64,000 bases of DNA from Pseudomonas trivialis (GCF_001439805.1 NZ_JYLK01000003.1:248001-312000), one strand, 5' to 3'. Numbered from the stretch's first letter, positions 42,861-54,491 are shown. Numbers and translations: made by a program. Notes: a model not told the origin generated them from the sequence alone.

Positions 42861-42951
42861 ATGTGGGAAGCGGCTTGCTCCCGATTGCAATGGGCCTGTC
42901 ACTGAATTAGACGACTGACATACCGCTATCGGGAGCAAGCCCCCTCCCACA
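42861..42951. repeat. REP pair, one copy degenerate
   Basis: A degenerate copy (GTGGGAAGCGGCTTGCTCCC) and a full inverted copy lie between the iscR promoter and the end of cysE. Confidence 0.82.
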
Positions 42952-42976
42952 GGGGATTGGTGGCGACTGGCAGCAA

Positions 42977-43759
42977 TCAGCTTGCTTTGGTAGCGGCTTC
43001 GTCCTTGATCTCGGCGAAGTCTTCTTCACGCAGCTCAGGCAAATCCTTGGCGCAATAACTGCTGCCCAGCTCCTTGAGCGCGCCGCACATGCCGTCCAGC
43101 TTGCCATCAACCGCCTGCAGGTGGTCGAGCAACTGGCCGATGGCGCGCGCCACGGGGTCGGGCATGTCCTCGCTGACGCCGTAGGCATCGAAGCCGATCT
43201 TCTCGGCCATGGCCTTACGCTTGGCTTCCTGCTCGTCGCCGACTTCCGGCTTGACGATGATGCGACCGGGAATACCCACCACCGTTGCGCCGGCCGGCAC
43301 CGCCTTGGTCACCACGGCGTTGGAACCCACTTTGGCGCCAGCCCCCACCGTGAACGGGCCGAGCACCTTGGCGCCCGCCCCCACCACCACGCCATTTTCC
43401 AGGGTCGGGTGGCGCTTGCCTTTGTTCCAACTGGTGCCGCCCAGGGTCACGCCCTGGTACAGCGTCACATCGTCGCCGATTTCAGCGGTCTCACCGATCA
43501 CAATGCCCATGCCGTGATCGATGAAAAAACGACGCCCGACCTTGGCGCCCGGGTGAATCTCGATCCCGGTCAGCCAGCGGCCGAAGTTCGACACCAGCCG
43601 TGCCAGCCACTTCCAGCCCATGCCCCAAAAGAAGCCGGACAGGCGGTGGATCCAGATCGCATGCATGCCCGGGTAGCAGGTCAGCACTTCAAAGGCATTG
43701 CGCGCCGCCGGATCACGGTGGAAAACGCTTTGGATGTCTTCTCGCAAACGCTCGAACAT
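42977..43759 (-). CDS. cysE: Serine O-acetyltransferase
   Basis: A 260-residue enzyme making O-acetylserine for cysteine synthesis, feedback-inhibited by cysteine. It has an N-terminal helical region and then a left-handed beta-helix of hexapeptide repeats, with [21 protein letters not shown] and [13 protein letters not shown]. The C-terminal tail is longer than in the short plant-type forms. It starts 2 bp after trmJ, upstream of the iscR locus, and supplies the cysteine that IscS uses. Confidence 0.96.
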   Translation of the reverse strand: MFERLREDIQSVFHRDPAARNAFEVLTCYPGMHAIWIHRLSGFFWGMGWKWLARLVSNFGRWLTGIEIHPGAKVGRRFFIDHGMGIVIGETAEIGDDVTLYQGVTLGGTSWNKGKRHPTLENGVVVGAGAKVLGPFTVGAGAKVGSNAVVTKAVPAGATVVGIPGRIIVKPEVGDEQEAKRKAMAEKIGFDAYGVSEDMPDPVARAIGQLLDHLQAVDGKLDGMCGALKELGSSYCAKDLPELREEDFAEIKDEAATKAS

Positions 43760-43761
43760 TG

Positions 43762-44532
43762 TTAATCCTTCCGCTTAAGCAGCTCGCCACGGGCCGCTTT
43801 CTGGGTTTCCGTGAGGATGCCACGCAATATGTTCATTTCCGCACGGCTCACCGAACTGCGCCCATACAGGCGACGCAGGCGCGCCATCAGGTGCCGTGGC
43901 TTTTCCGGATCGAGAAACTCGATGGCCACCAGAGTTTGCTCCAGGTGCTCATAGAAACGCTCCAGCTCGTCCATGGTGGCCAGCTCGCCACTTTTGGTCG
44001 ATGCCACTTCATCCTTCTCGACCTTGCTCGGCTGACCTGCCGCCGCCAGCCAGGCCATGCGCACCTCGTAACTCAGCACCTGCACCGCCGCCCCGAGGTT
44101 CAGCGAGCTGAACTCAGGGTCGGATGGAATGTGCACATGGTAGTGACATCGCTGCAGTTCTTCATTGGTGAGGCCGGAGTCTTCACGACCAAACACCAGG
44201 GCGATTTCGGCGCCGTCGGCGGCTTCTTCGATCACCTTGGTGCCGCACTCACGCGGGTCCAGCAGCGGCCACGGGATGCGTCGGTCACGGGCACTGGTGC
44301 CGAGCACGAGATTGCAGCCCACCAGCGCATCTTCCAGGGTGGCGACGACCTGGGCGCTCGCGAGCAGGTCATTGGCGCCGGACGCACGGGCATCGGCCTC
44401 GTGGTGCGGGAATACCCGCGGCTCGACCAGCACCAGGCGCGTCAGCCCCATGTTCTTCATGGCCCGCGCCACCCCGCCGATATTGCCGGGGTGACTGGTA
44501 TTGACGAGGACGACACGAATGTTTTGCAGCAA
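43762..44532 (-). CDS. trmJ: tRNA (cytidine/uridine-32-2'-O)-methyltransferase TrmJ
   Basis: A 256-residue SPOUT methyltransferase that modifies position 32 of tRNAs. The N-terminus [27 protein letters not shown] and the knot motif [16 protein letters not shown] are typical. It is followed after 2 bp by cysE, as in many gammaproteobacteria. Confidence 0.95.
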   Translation of the reverse strand: MLQNIRVVLVNTSHPGNIGGVARAMKNMGLTRLVLVEPRVFPHHEADARASGANDLLASAQVVATLEDALVGCNLVLGTSARDRRIPWPLLDPRECGTKVIEEAADGAEIALVFGREDSGLTNEELQRCHYHVHIPSDPEFSSLNLGAAVQVLSYEVRMAWLAAAGQPSKVEKDEVASTKSGELATMDELERFYEHLEQTLVAIEFLDPEKPRHLMARLRRLYGRSSVSRAEMNILRGILTETQKAARGELLKRKD

Positions 44533-44677
44533 GGGAGGCGCTCTCGGACACGGGAAAGGGGAGCAAATCTTACAGAACAGCCTAAGGTTATGCCACGAAA
44601 GCTAACGCCGCTCTTCACCTGAAGAAAGTTTCTGCTAAACTGCCCGGCTTTCTTTAACAACCTTAGGTGACCTATCC

Positions 44678-45493
44678 ATGCAGCCCATGCTGAATATCGC
44701 GCTGCGCGCCGCCCGCAGCGCCAGTGAATTGATCTTCCGCTCCATCGAGCGCCTGGATACCATCAAGGTCGACGAAAAAGACGCCAAGGATTACGTATCC
44801 GAGGTGGATCGCGCCGCCGAACAGAAAATCATCGACGCTCTGCGCAAGGCCTACCCTACCCACGGCATCCTCGGCGAAGAAACCGGCCTGCACAAAGGCA
44901 GCGGCGAAGGCGAAGACTACCTGTGGATCATCGACCCACTGGATGGCACCACCAACTTCCTGCGCGGCATCCCGCACTTTGCCGTGAGCATTGCCTGCAA
45001 ATACCGTGGTCGCCTTGAGCACGCAGTGGTTCTCGACCCGGTTCGCCAGGAAGAATTCACCGCCAGCCGTGGCCGTGGCGCCCAGCTCAATGGTCGCCGC
45101 CTGCGCGTCAGTGGTCGCACCAGCCTGGACGGCGCCCTGCTGGGCACCGGCTTCCCGTTCCGTGACGACCAGATGGACAACCTGGAAAACTACCTGGGCA
45201 TGTTCCGCGCCCTGGTCGGCCAGACCGCCGGCATCCGTCGCGCCGGCGCAGCGAGCCTGGACCTGGCTTACGTGGCCGCCGGTCGTTTTGATGCGTTCTG
45301 GGAGTCGGGCCTGTCCGAGTGGGACATGGCTGCGGGCGCCCTGTTGATTCAAGAGGCCGGCGGCCTGGTGAGCGACTTCACCGGCGGTCATGATTTCCTT
45401 GAGAAAGGCCATGTGGTTGCCGGCAACACCAAGTGCTTCAAGGCCGTGCTGACAGCAATCCAGCCGCACCTGCCGGCCTCGCTGAAGCGCTAA
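44678..45493 (+). CDS. suhB: Inositol-1-monophosphatase SuhB
   Basis: A 271-residue Mg-dependent phosphatase that also acts in rRNA antitermination. Metal and substrate motifs EETG, WIIDPLDGTTNF and SEWDMAAGALLI are present. It is transcribed divergently from trmJ; AGGTGA lies upstream of the ATG and a TAAACT -10-like element near 44634. Confidence 0.96.
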   Translation: MQPMLNIALRAARSASELIFRSIERLDTIKVDEKDAKDYVSEVDRAAEQKIIDALRKAYPTHGILGEETGLHKGSGEGEDYLWIIDPLDGTTNFLRGIPHFAVSIACKYRGRLEHAVVLDPVRQEEFTASRGRGAQLNGRRLRVSGRTSLDGALLGTGFPFRDDQMDNLENYLGMFRALVGQTAGIRRAGAASLDLAYVAAGRFDAFWESGLSEWDMAAGALLIQEAGGLVSDFTGGHDFLEKGHVVAGNTKCFKAVLTAIQPHLPASLKR

Positions 45494-45503
45494 GCGAGCA
45501 GAC

Positions 45504-45534
45504 AAAAAAAAGCACCCCACGGGGGTGCTTTTTT
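45504..45534 (+). terminator. Rho-independent terminator of suhB
   Basis: AGCACCCC and GGGGTGCT stem with A-run before and T-run after, 10 bp past the suhB stop. Confidence 0.9.
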
Positions 45535-45585
45535 CATGCCTGGAATATGGCATGAACACACATTCCAACAACATCGGATGGCAAA

Positions 45586-45676
45586 TGTGGGAGGGGGCTT
45601 GCTCCCGATTGCAGTGTGCCAGTCTATAAAGCCATCGACTGATCCACCGCTATCGGGAGCAAGCCCCCTCCCACAT
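45586..45676. repeat. REP pair (inverted)
   Basis: Two inverted copies of the GGGAGCAAGCCCCCTCCCAC unit about 40 bp apart, between convergent suhB and the glycine-zipper gene. Confidence 0.88.
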
Positions 45677-45710
45677 TTTTACTGCACAGGGCTTTGAATC
45701 GTCCCCTGGA

Positions 45711-46253
45711 TTACTGCTGGTTCTGACCCAGGATCAGACGACCCTCTTTATCCACAGGAATCTGACCGCCTGGATCGCGATCCATGCGCACGGTGCCTTC
45801 CTTGCCATCCAGTGTGTAACGCACGTCATAGCCGACCACCTTGTCGCTGATGTCGTTGACAGTGTTACAACGTGTCTGGGTAGTGGTGTAGGTATCGCGG
45901 TTCTGCATGCCTTCCTGAACCTTGTTGCCGGCGTAACCGCCACCGACCGCACCGGCTACGGTGGCCAGCTTTTTGCCGTTACCGCCACCGACCTGGTTAC
46001 CCAACAGACCACCGGCCAGCGCACCGACCACGGTACCGACGATCTGATGCTGATCCTGCACCGGCTTCTGCCGAGTCACCGCGACGTCCTTGCAGACCTC
46101 ACGTGGCGTTTTAATCTGGGTTTTTACCGGCTGTGCCGCCAGTACTTGCGCATACTCAGGGCCGCTTTTTACCAGGCTGTAGGTGGCAACAGCGCCCCCG
46201 GCAGTCACACCGACAGCACCCAATACCGCACCAACCAGCAACGACTTGTTCAC
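45711..46253 (-). CDS. Glycine-zipper 2TM-domain envelope protein
   Basis: A 180-residue protein. The GTG start at 46253 has AGGAGG 6 nt upstream, much better placed than the ATGs further up. A hydrophobic N-terminal anchor (SLLVGAVLGAVGVTAGGAVA) precedes a glycine-zipper hairpin (GTVVGALAGGLLGNQVGGG, then AGAVGGGYAGNKV) and a C-terminal beta-rich domain (VGYDVRYTLDGKEGTVRMDRDPG). Related SlyB/OsmB-like proteins sit in the envelope; the function here is unknown. Confidence 0.87.
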   Translation of the reverse strand: MNKSLLVGAVLGAVGVTAGGAVATYSLVKSGPEYAQVLAAQPVKTQIKTPREVCKDVAVTRQKPVQDQHQIVGTVVGALAGGLLGNQVGGGNGKKLATVAGAVGGGYAGNKVQEGMQNRDTYTTTQTRCNTVNDISDKVVGYDVRYTLDGKEGTVRMDRDPGGQIPVDKEGRLILGQNQQ

Positions 46254-46312
46254 GTTGAACCTCCTGACCATCACAAGCGGACCGAAAGATCCGCGCTATA
46301 CCCAGCCTTGGA

Positions 46313-46352
46313 GCAAAAAAAAAGGCACGAGTTCAATCCTCGTGCCTCTTTT
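46313..46352. terminator. Terminator between glycine-zipper gene and secF
   Basis: AGGCACGAG (46323-46331) pairs with CTCGTGCCT (46339-46347) around a 7-nt loop. On the minus strand the following run of eight or more T stops secDF transcription. Confidence 0.85.
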
Positions 46353-46377
46353 GTAACAGCGTGTCAACAAACGCCCA

Positions 46378-47292
46378 TCAAGGACGGTCGTCGACCTCCT
46401 TGCCAGTGCTGGCCGGAGGAATCAGGTCTTCGCTGTTGAGGTTCAGCCAGATCAGCACCACGTTGGCGATGTAGATCGACGAGTAGGTGCCCGCCAGAAC
46501 GCCGATGAACAGCGCCAGGGAGAAGCCCCACAAGTTGTCGCCACCGAAGATCATCAGCGCGGCAATCGCCAGCAAGGTGGAGATCGACGTCGCCATGGTG
46601 CGCAGCAGCGTCTGGGTGGTAGAAATGTTGATGTTTTCGATCAACGACGCCTTGCGCAGCACGCGGAAGTTCTCACGAACACGGTCGAATACCACGATGG
46701 TGTCGTTGAGCGAGTAACCAATGATCGCCAGCACGGCCGCCAGCACGGTCAGGTCGAAGGTAATCTGGAAATACGCCAGGATACCCACGGTCACGATCAC
46801 ATCGTGGATCAGCGACACAATGGCGCCGACACCGAACTTCCACTGAAAGCGGAAAGCCAGGTAGATCATGATGCCGACCAGCGCCATCAGCATGCCGAGG
46901 CCGCCCTGGTCGCGCAGCTCTTCACCCACTTGCGGGCCCACGAACTCGACGCGCTTGACCGACGCCGGGTTGTCCCCGCCGACCTTCTGCAAGGCCTCGG
47001 CCACCTGGTGACCCAGTTGCGGGTCTTCGCCCGGCATGCGCACCAGCAAGTCGGTGGTGGCACCAAAGCTCTGCACCACGGCTTCGTGATAGCCGGCCTT
47101 GACCAGCTCGTTGCGCACCAGGGTGACGTCGGCCGGCTTCTCGTAGGTCAGCTCGATGAGCGTACCGCCGGTGAAGTCCAGACCGTAGTTCAGGCCCTTA
47201 TGGAACCAGCTGAACAACGCCAGAACGGTAAGGAGCACGGTGACGCCGAACGCAACGTTGCGAACGCCCATGAAGTTGATTGTACGTAACAT
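46378..47292 (-). CDS. secF: Protein translocase subunit SecF
   Basis: A 304-residue inner-membrane protein that with SecD uses proton flow to pull exported proteins through SecYEG. Six membrane segments surround a periplasmic domain. Motifs: GLNYGLDFTGGTLIEL and the TM4-5 signature ILAIIGYSLNDTIVVFDRVREN. It starts 9 bp after secD. Confidence 0.97.
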   Translation of the reverse strand: MLRTINFMGVRNVAFGVTVLLTVLALFSWFHKGLNYGLDFTGGTLIELTYEKPADVTLVRNELVKAGYHEAVVQSFGATTDLLVRMPGEDPQLGHQVAEALQKVGGDNPASVKRVEFVGPQVGEELRDQGGLGMLMALVGIMIYLAFRFQWKFGVGAIVSLIHDVIVTVGILAYFQITFDLTVLAAVLAIIGYSLNDTIVVFDRVRENFRVLRKASLIENINISTTQTLLRTMATSISTLLAIAALMIFGGDNLWGFSLALFIGVLAGTYSSIYIANVVLIWLNLNSEDLIPPASTGKEVDDRP

Positions 47293-47301
47293 GGCAGCCC
47301 C

Positions 47302-49173
47302 TTAAATCCACAACTTCTTGAAGTCACGTCCGCCAAAGATCAGGTTGACCATTGCGCGGGTCACCATGATGGCCGTGAACATCGAGGTAAAGATACCCAG
47401 GGACATGGTCACCGCAAAACCTTTGACCGGGCCGGTGCCCATGGCAAAGAGAATCCCGCCGACCAGCAGAGTGGTCAGGTTGGAGTCGAGAATCGCGGTA
47501 AATGCCCGGCCGAAGCCTTCGTTGATTGCGCGCTGCACCGTCATGCCGGCGGCGATCTCTTCACGAATCCGCGAGAAAATCAGCACGTTGGCGTCCACCG
47601 CCATACCCATGGTGAGTACGATACCGGCGATACCCGGCAGGGTCAGCGTTGCACCCAGCAGCGACATCAGGGCCAGCAGCATCACCATGTTGCCCGCCAG
47701 GGCGACGGTGGCGATCACGCCGAAGAAGCGGTAGATGGCGATGATGAACAGCGACACGAACAGCATGCCCCACAAGGCCGCATCGACACCCTTGGTGATG
47801 TTGTCGGCACCCAGGCTCGGGCCAATGGTGCGCTCTTCAGCGAAGTACATCGGCGCCGCCAGGCCACCGGCACGCAGCAACAGCGCCAGCTCCGAGGATT
47901 CGCCCTGGCCGTTCAGGCCGGTGATGCGAAATTGAGCACCCAGCGGCGACTGGATGGTCGCCAGGCTGATGATCTTCTTCTCTTCCTTGAAGGTCTGCAC
48001 CGGCACGTCTTTCTCGACGCCGTTGACCATCTGCTTGGTGTAGGTGGTCACCGGGCGTTGCTCGATGAAGATCACCGCCATGCTGCGACCGACGTTGCTG
48101 CGCGTGGCGCGGTTCATCAGGTCGCCGCCGTGGCCATCCAGGCGGATGTTCACTTCGGGAGTACCGTGCTGCGAGTCGAAACCGGCCTTGGCATCGGTGA
48201 CCTGGTCACCGGTGATGATCAGGCCGCGCTCGATCAGCGCAGGAGGACGATTGCCTTCGCGGAACTCGAACTCTTCGGAGGTGGCGCGGGTAGCACCCGG
48301 CTCAGCCGCGAGACGGAACTCCAGGTTGGCGGTTTTACCCAGGATACGCTTGGCTTCAGCGGTGTCCTGCACGCCCGGCAATTCAACCACGATACGGTTG
48401 GCGCCCTGACGCTGCACGATCGGCTCGGCCACACCCAGCTCGTTGACACGGTTACGCACCGTGGTCAGGTTCTGCTTGATGGAGTATTCGCGGATTTCCG
48501 CGATCTTCGCCGGGCTCATCGCCAGACGCAGTACCGCCTGACCATTGAGGTCGGCCGGCACGATGTCGAAGTCATTGAAGTTCTTGCGAATCAGCGCACG
48601 GGCCTGTTCGCGGGACGCTTCATCAGAGAAGCCCAACTGGATGGCACCGTTGAGCTGCGGCAGGCTGCGATAACGCAACTTCTCTTTGCGCAGCAGGCTC
48701 TTCACGTCGCCTTCGTAAACTTTCAGGCGCGCGTCGAGGGCTTTGTCCATGTCGACTTCCAGCAGGAAGTGCACACCACCGGACAAGTCCAGACCCAGCT
48801 TCATCGGGTGCGCGCCAATGCTGCGCAGCCATTGTGGCGTGGTCTGTGCCAGGTTCAGCGCGACAACGTAGTCGTCACCCATGGCCTTGCGCACGACGTC
48901 CTTGGCCGGCAACTGGTCTTCGGATTTGGTCAGGCGCAGCAAGCCGCCCTTGGCACCCGCGGCCAATGTTGCCGCTTTAACCTGGATACCCGCGTCATTG
49001 AGTGCTTTGCTCGCGCGTTCCAGATCGGCCTGATTGACCTGCAGCGAAGTGCTGGCGCCCGTGATCTGGATCGCCGGGTCATCAGGATAGAGATTGGGAG
49101 CGGAATAAATAAAACCGATCGCCAGCACCGCCAGGATCAGTACGTATTTCCACAGAGGGTATTTGTTCAGCAT
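47302..49173 (-). CDS. secD: Protein translocase subunit SecD
   Basis: A 623-residue inner-membrane protein with one N-terminal membrane segment, a large periplasmic P1 domain (GLDLSGGVHFLLEVD) and five C-terminal segments with GIVLTMGMAVDANVLIFSRIREE. The ATG at 49173 was chosen over the adjacent in-frame GTG. Genes yajC-secD-secF form the usual order. Confidence 0.97.
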   Translation of the reverse strand: MLNKYPLWKYVLILAVLAIGFIYSAPNLYPDDPAIQITGASTSLQVNQADLERASKALNDAGIQVKAATLAAGAKGGLLRLTKSEDQLPAKDVVRKAMGDDYVVALNLAQTTPQWLRSIGAHPMKLGLDLSGGVHFLLEVDMDKALDARLKVYEGDVKSLLRKEKLRYRSLPQLNGAIQLGFSDEASREQARALIRKNFNDFDIVPADLNGQAVLRLAMSPAKIAEIREYSIKQNLTTVRNRVNELGVAEPIVQRQGANRIVVELPGVQDTAEAKRILGKTANLEFRLAAEPGATRATSEEFEFREGNRPPALIERGLIITGDQVTDAKAGFDSQHGTPEVNIRLDGHGGDLMNRATRSNVGRSMAVIFIEQRPVTTYTKQMVNGVEKDVPVQTFKEEKKIISLATIQSPLGAQFRITGLNGQGESSELALLLRAGGLAAPMYFAEERTIGPSLGADNITKGVDAALWGMLFVSLFIIAIYRFFGVIATVALAGNMVMLLALMSLLGATLTLPGIAGIVLTMGMAVDANVLIFSRIREEIAAGMTVQRAINEGFGRAFTAILDSNLTTLLVGGILFAMGTGPVKGFAVTMSLGIFTSMFTAIMVTRAMVNLIFGGRDFKKLWI

Positions 49174-49235
49174 CACGCCGCCCGCTTATAACGCGGGGCG
49201 CCTTGCGCGCCCCGTCGATTGGTAAAGGTTGTTGC

Positions 49236-49574
49236 TTAGATCGCTTTGAGCGTGCCTTTAGGCAGCGTGGCAGCGATGGCGCCCTTCTGGAACTTCATTT
49301 CCACGGTGTCGGAGACTTCCAGTACCACGAAAGCATCGGCAACCTTGGTGATCTTGCCGGCGATACCGCCCGTGGTCACCACTTCGTCGCCCTTTTGCAG
49401 GCTGCCCAGCAGGTTCTTCTGCTCTTTGGCGCGCTTGGCCTGTGGACGCCAGATCATCAGGTAGAAGATGACCAGGAAGCCGACCAGGAAAATCCACTCG
49501 AAACCACCGCCCATAGGGCCGGCAGCGGCAGGCGCAGCGGCGTCAGCCATGGCGTTAGAGATAAAAAAGCTCAT
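49236..49574 (-). CDS. yajC: Preprotein translocase subunit YajC
   Basis: A 112-residue single-span inner-membrane accessory protein of SecDF. The span is FEWIFLVGFLVIFYLMIW, followed by the RPQAKRAKEQ signature and GDEVVTTGGIAGKI. Confidence 0.96.
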   Translation of the reverse strand: MSFFISNAMADAAAPAAAGPMGGGFEWIFLVGFLVIFYLMIWRPQAKRAKEQKNLLGSLQKGDEVVTTGGIAGKITKVADAFVVLEVSDTVEMKFQKGAIAATLPKGTLKAI

Positions 49575-49618
49575 TTAGCACTCCAGTTGCAAATAGTGAA
49601 TCTTAGGGTCGGGAAAAC

Positions 49619-51789
<2,171 letters not shown>

Positions 51790-51855
51790 GATGGGGTTCG
51801 TCTAGCAGGGCCGGGAAGTCTAGCGGAATTAGTCAAAATTGACCATGAAACGTGA

Positions 51856-51884
51856 TTGACCAACGGTAATCTCGTCTCTATACT
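51856..51884 (+). promoter_or_regulatory. Promoter of tRNA-Leu
   Basis: TTGACC (51856-51861) and TATACT (51879-51884) are exactly 17 bp apart, with GC-rich CGCCGCC just after, the pattern of stringently controlled stable-RNA promoters. The expected start is about 7 nt before the mature tRNA. Confidence 0.82.
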
Positions 51885-51897
51885 TCGCCGCCATTGA

Positions 51898-51982
51898 GCC
51901 CTGATGGCGGAATTGGTAGACGCGGCGGATTCAAAATCCGTTTTCGAAAGGAGTGGGAGTTCGAGTCTCCCTCGGGGCACCA
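51898..51982 (+). tRNA. tRNA-Leu (anticodon CAA)
   Basis: An 85-nt tRNA with long variable arm. Acceptor stem GCCCTGA/TCGGGGC, anticodon loop TTCAAAA giving CAA, T-loop GTTCGAGTC, and encoded CCA at 51980-51982. Its 3' end is the integration target of the island that follows. Confidence 0.95.
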
Positions 51983-51983
51983 T
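51964..51983 (+). repeat. Left attachment site (attL) in the tRNA-Leu 3' end
   Basis: The segment AGTCTCCCTCGGGGCACCAT recurs at 62285-62302 with two G missing. This is the boundary expected for a tyrosine integrase using the T-arm and acceptor end of tRNA-Leu. Confidence 0.8.
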
Positions 51984-52026
51984 ATAGCAGTATCTGAAAG
52001 TCTCTACCAGACTCTCAGACCCAGAG

Positions 52027-52053
52027 AAACCGGCCACTTGAGCCGGTTTTTTT
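52027..52053 (+). terminator. Terminator after tRNA-Leu, inside the island
   Basis: AAACCGGC/GCCGGTTT around CACTTGA with a T-run. It ends tRNA-Leu transcription before the integrase gene and was brought by the island. Confidence 0.85.
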
Positions 52054-52072
52054 GTGTCTGGCTTTCTACCTC

Positions 52073-52144
52073 TGTATCTCCTTATCCGTTGTATCCCTGT
52101 ATCCCTGCTTGTATCCTGAGAAAAATACCGAACTTTGGGATACA
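52073..52144 (+). repeat. TGTATCC repeats, candidate integrase arm sites (left)
   Basis: TGTATC occurs at 52073, and TGTATCC at 52090, 52098 and 52110; an inverted GGGATACA lies at 52137-52144, all within 72 bp before the integrase start. Two more TGTATCCC copies lie at 62220 and 62232, just inside attR. Spacing and location fit arm-type binding sites of a tyrosine integrase. Confidence 0.6.
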
Positions 52145-52147
52145 AGG

Positions 52148-53389
52148 ATGAAGCGCGCAGATATCAAGCGCCGCCCTCTCGCAGACACGACGCTTGCAGG
52201 GCTGGAGCCGGAGTCAAAGGAATACCGGGAGCTAGACGGAAACGGCCTCTACTTCAGGGTCAAACCTGATGGTGGTAAATCCTGGCAGCTACGCTATAAA
52301 CGTCCGGCGGGCAATTGGGCTTGGATGGGGCTCGGGGGTTACCCAGAGGTCAGCGGTGCGCTGGCAAGAGAGAAAGCTGCCGATCTACGCAAAGTGGTGA
52401 GTAGCGGCGCCGATCCCCTTGAGCAGAAACGATCCGCTAAAGCTGCAATCGATGCGGCCAAGGCTCGAACGTTTCGAGCTGCTGCTGAAGCTTGGCTCAA
52501 GGCCAAAGAAGAAAAGGGCCTCGCAACCTCTACCCTTCACAAAATCCGCACCTACCTCGACAAGGACATACTCCCGGCATTGGGAGATAAGCCCCTCGAC
52601 GAAATCACCCGCACCGACTGCGCAGATCTCCAGGCATCCCTCGAAGCTAGAGACGCTCACAACGTGGCAGAAAAGTGCCGCACCTGGATCAACCAAATCT
52701 TCGGCCGAGCGATTGGTTTAGGACTCACCGAAAACGATCCGGGCAGCCGCCTTCGCGACATTGCCGCCCAGGCGCCCAAGACTCAGCAGCATCCACACTT
52801 GCTGGAGCCTGAACTCGCTGAGTTTCTCCAAGCACTCAAAAACACTCCGAGCAGACTGACGGCACGTACCGCCGCATGGCTTTGTATCTGGACTGCATCC
52901 CGCCCAGGCATGGTCCGTTTGGCTGAATGGAAAGAGTTCGACCTTGAGAAGGCCATTTGGACGACGCCTGCTGCCAAGATGAAGATGCGCCGGGATTTTG
53001 TATGCCCCCTTCCCCACCAAGCCGTTACAGCACTGAGGGACCTGCACTGTTTAACGGGACGGAGTCGCTGGCTTTTCCCCGGCGTCGGAGCAAAGAACCC
53101 AACCATCAGCGAAAACACAATCAACAAAGTCTTCGCTACCATCGGCTACAAAGGGCGTCTAGTAGGACACGGTACTCGACACACCGCGAGCACGTTACTT
53201 CGAGAACATGGCTGGCCGAAGGAACATTTTGAAGCACAGTTGGCTCACAAAGAGGAAGGCATCTCGGGGGTATACAACAAGGCCCAATACTTTGAGCAAC
53301 GCGTAAAAATGATGCAATGGTACGCCGATCACCTTGATTCCCTAGAGGCCGGAAATGTAGTGCAAGGTCAATTCGGGAAGGCCGTGTGA
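52148..53389 (+). CDS. P4-type tyrosine integrase
   Basis: A 413-residue site-specific recombinase. The N-terminal DUF4102-type arm-binding domain (about 1-90, DGNGLYFRVKPDGGKSWQLRY), core-binding domain (about 105-195) and catalytic domain show R252 (TASRPGM), H341 and R344 (HGTRH), H367 (LAHKEE) and nucleophile Tyr376 (VYNKAQYF). The start MKRADIKRR was chosen over a longer frame that runs through the repeat array. It probably inserted the island in tRNA-Leu. Confidence 0.93.
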   Translation: MKRADIKRRPLADTTLAGLEPESKEYRELDGNGLYFRVKPDGGKSWQLRYKRPAGNWAWMGLGGYPEVSGALAREKAADLRKVVSSGADPLEQKRSAKAAIDAAKARTFRAAAEAWLKAKEEKGLATSTLHKIRTYLDKDILPALGDKPLDEITRTDCADLQASLEARDAHNVAEKCRTWINQIFGRAIGLGLTENDPGSRLRDIAAQAPKTQQHPHLLEPELAEFLQALKNTPSRLTARTAAWLCIWTASRPGMVRLAEWKEFDLEKAIWTTPAAKMKMRRDFVCPLPHQAVTALRDLHCLTGRSRWLFPGVGAKNPTISENTINKVFATIGYKGRLVGHGTRHTASTLLREHGWPKEHFEAQLAHKEEGISGVYNKAQYFEQRVKMMQWYADHLDSLEAGNVVQGQFGKAV

Positions 53390-53419
53390 AGCCGTCAACC
53401 CTATACCCCTTCATAAATG

Positions 53420-53541
53420 GTGTTACGGGTGTTACGCGTGTTACACCAACCAATAACCCATTGTATTTATTGAATATATTTAGCGTTACACGCACTGCAA
53501 AGCTTCTGAACGCCACGTGTTACATCGAGCAGTCGTGTTAC
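53420..53541 (+). repeat. GTGTTAC repeat cluster (left)
   Basis: GTGTTAC occurs at 53420, 53429 and 53438 with a regular 9-bp step, then at 53517 and 53535, flanking an AT-rich tract (TTTATTGAATATATTT, 53465-53480). This looks like an iteron-plus-AT-rich origin or an operator array. A weak 86-codon frame (53386-53646) crosses it but reads mainly as repeat translation. Confidence 0.6.
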
Positions 53542-53635
53542 AGAAAAGCCACGCCCTCAACCCTGCTGGCATTGGCGCCTCCACCTGCAAATCGCTGTAA
53601 CAGCCTATCGGCTTCGGGGCGGCGGGGAGATCTAA

Positions 53636-54088
53636 ATGGACTTTGAGCGGGGCATCGAGGCAGAAGAGTTCGAACTCGAAATCGCAGGTTTCGACGTAAC
53701 GTGCCCGGTGTGGGATCAGGACGATATCGAGGCAGCCGTTCGCAGTCTTGCGCTGTTTCCGCATTTCAACGAACACTTCAAAGGTGCCTTCGATCTGATC
53801 AACACAGCCACATCGTTCTGGCTTGAGGAGGGTTCCTACTCCCCAGGTGCAGAATCGATCACACGAACCCTTTACTCCGTACGTGATGCCATCTACGACC
53901 ATGCCTACTCTGCGGAAGCAGGCTCGTTGCCAAGCGTGATTCGAGGGCTCCTTCGGGTCAGCCGTTCCGCAGCAGACTCACAGCTTACGGCGACCTTTGC
54001 CCTGGTAATGGGAATGCAGGCCGTGGAGACGCTTGCAAATTGGCTGTTCGACCTTGAGCTCACCACTTACGGCGACGCTCACAATTGA
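53636..54088 (+). CDS. Island protein of unknown function
   Basis: A 150-residue soluble acidic protein, starting MDFERGIEAEEFELEIAGF, with GGGGAG 8 nt before the ATG. The C-terminal half is predicted helical and alanine-rich (ADSQLTATFALVMGMQAVETLANWLFDLE). No known domain was recognised. It follows the integrase on the same strand and opposes the defence genes. Confidence 0.6.
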   Translation: MDFERGIEAEEFELEIAGFDVTCPVWDQDDIEAAVRSLALFPHFNEHFKGAFDLINTATSFWLEEGSYSPGAESITRTLYSVRDAIYDHAYSAEAGSLPSVIRGLLRVSRSAADSQLTATFALVMGMQAVETLANWLFDLELTTYGDAHN

Positions 54089-54491
54089 TGCGATCAAGAC
54101 AGAGCTTGATTTCATTGACCTTCAACTCAAAAGAAAGAGCGGATGAAGAAGAAGCGGAAGCTTAAACATCTTCCGCCTCCATATATCCTATCCTTACACA
54201 GAGGGTTCAGGCTTCTTCGGCCTCTAGTCTACAGGAGCGCTTAGCTTCTGAGCGCTTTCGCCTGATTCTGTTGAAAAGTCGATCACGATTGCCACAGCAA
54301 AAAATATGCGCCAGAGATTGAAATCATGATTTTCGGCTGGTGCTACGCACTCAGATTGCCATTCGCGTGCACTCTCCCTATGTCTCATCAGTTGCAGAGA
54401 TTTATTTGAGCAGCGGTTATCCACCTGAGACCGATGTAGAAGGACTAGTGGTAGTTCGCGACCGTTAGGTGAAGATGCCGGCCTACTAACT
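54089..54491. other. Gene-free stretch
   Basis: No convincing gene is seen in these 403 bp. It holds a GCGGAAG/CTTCCGC hairpin (54154-54176) without a T-run between two convergent genes. A 66-codon minus-strand frame (54224-54424) has no ribosome site or recognisable features. Confidence 0.6.

Noticed and set aside
53386..53646. 86-codon frame after the integrase
   Set aside because: Its N-terminal half is the translation of the GTGTTAC repeats (VTGVTRVT), and it has no ribosome site or domain.
54154..54176. GCGGAAG/CTTCCGC hairpin as terminator
   Set aside because: No T-run follows on either strand, so it is kept only as a hairpin note.
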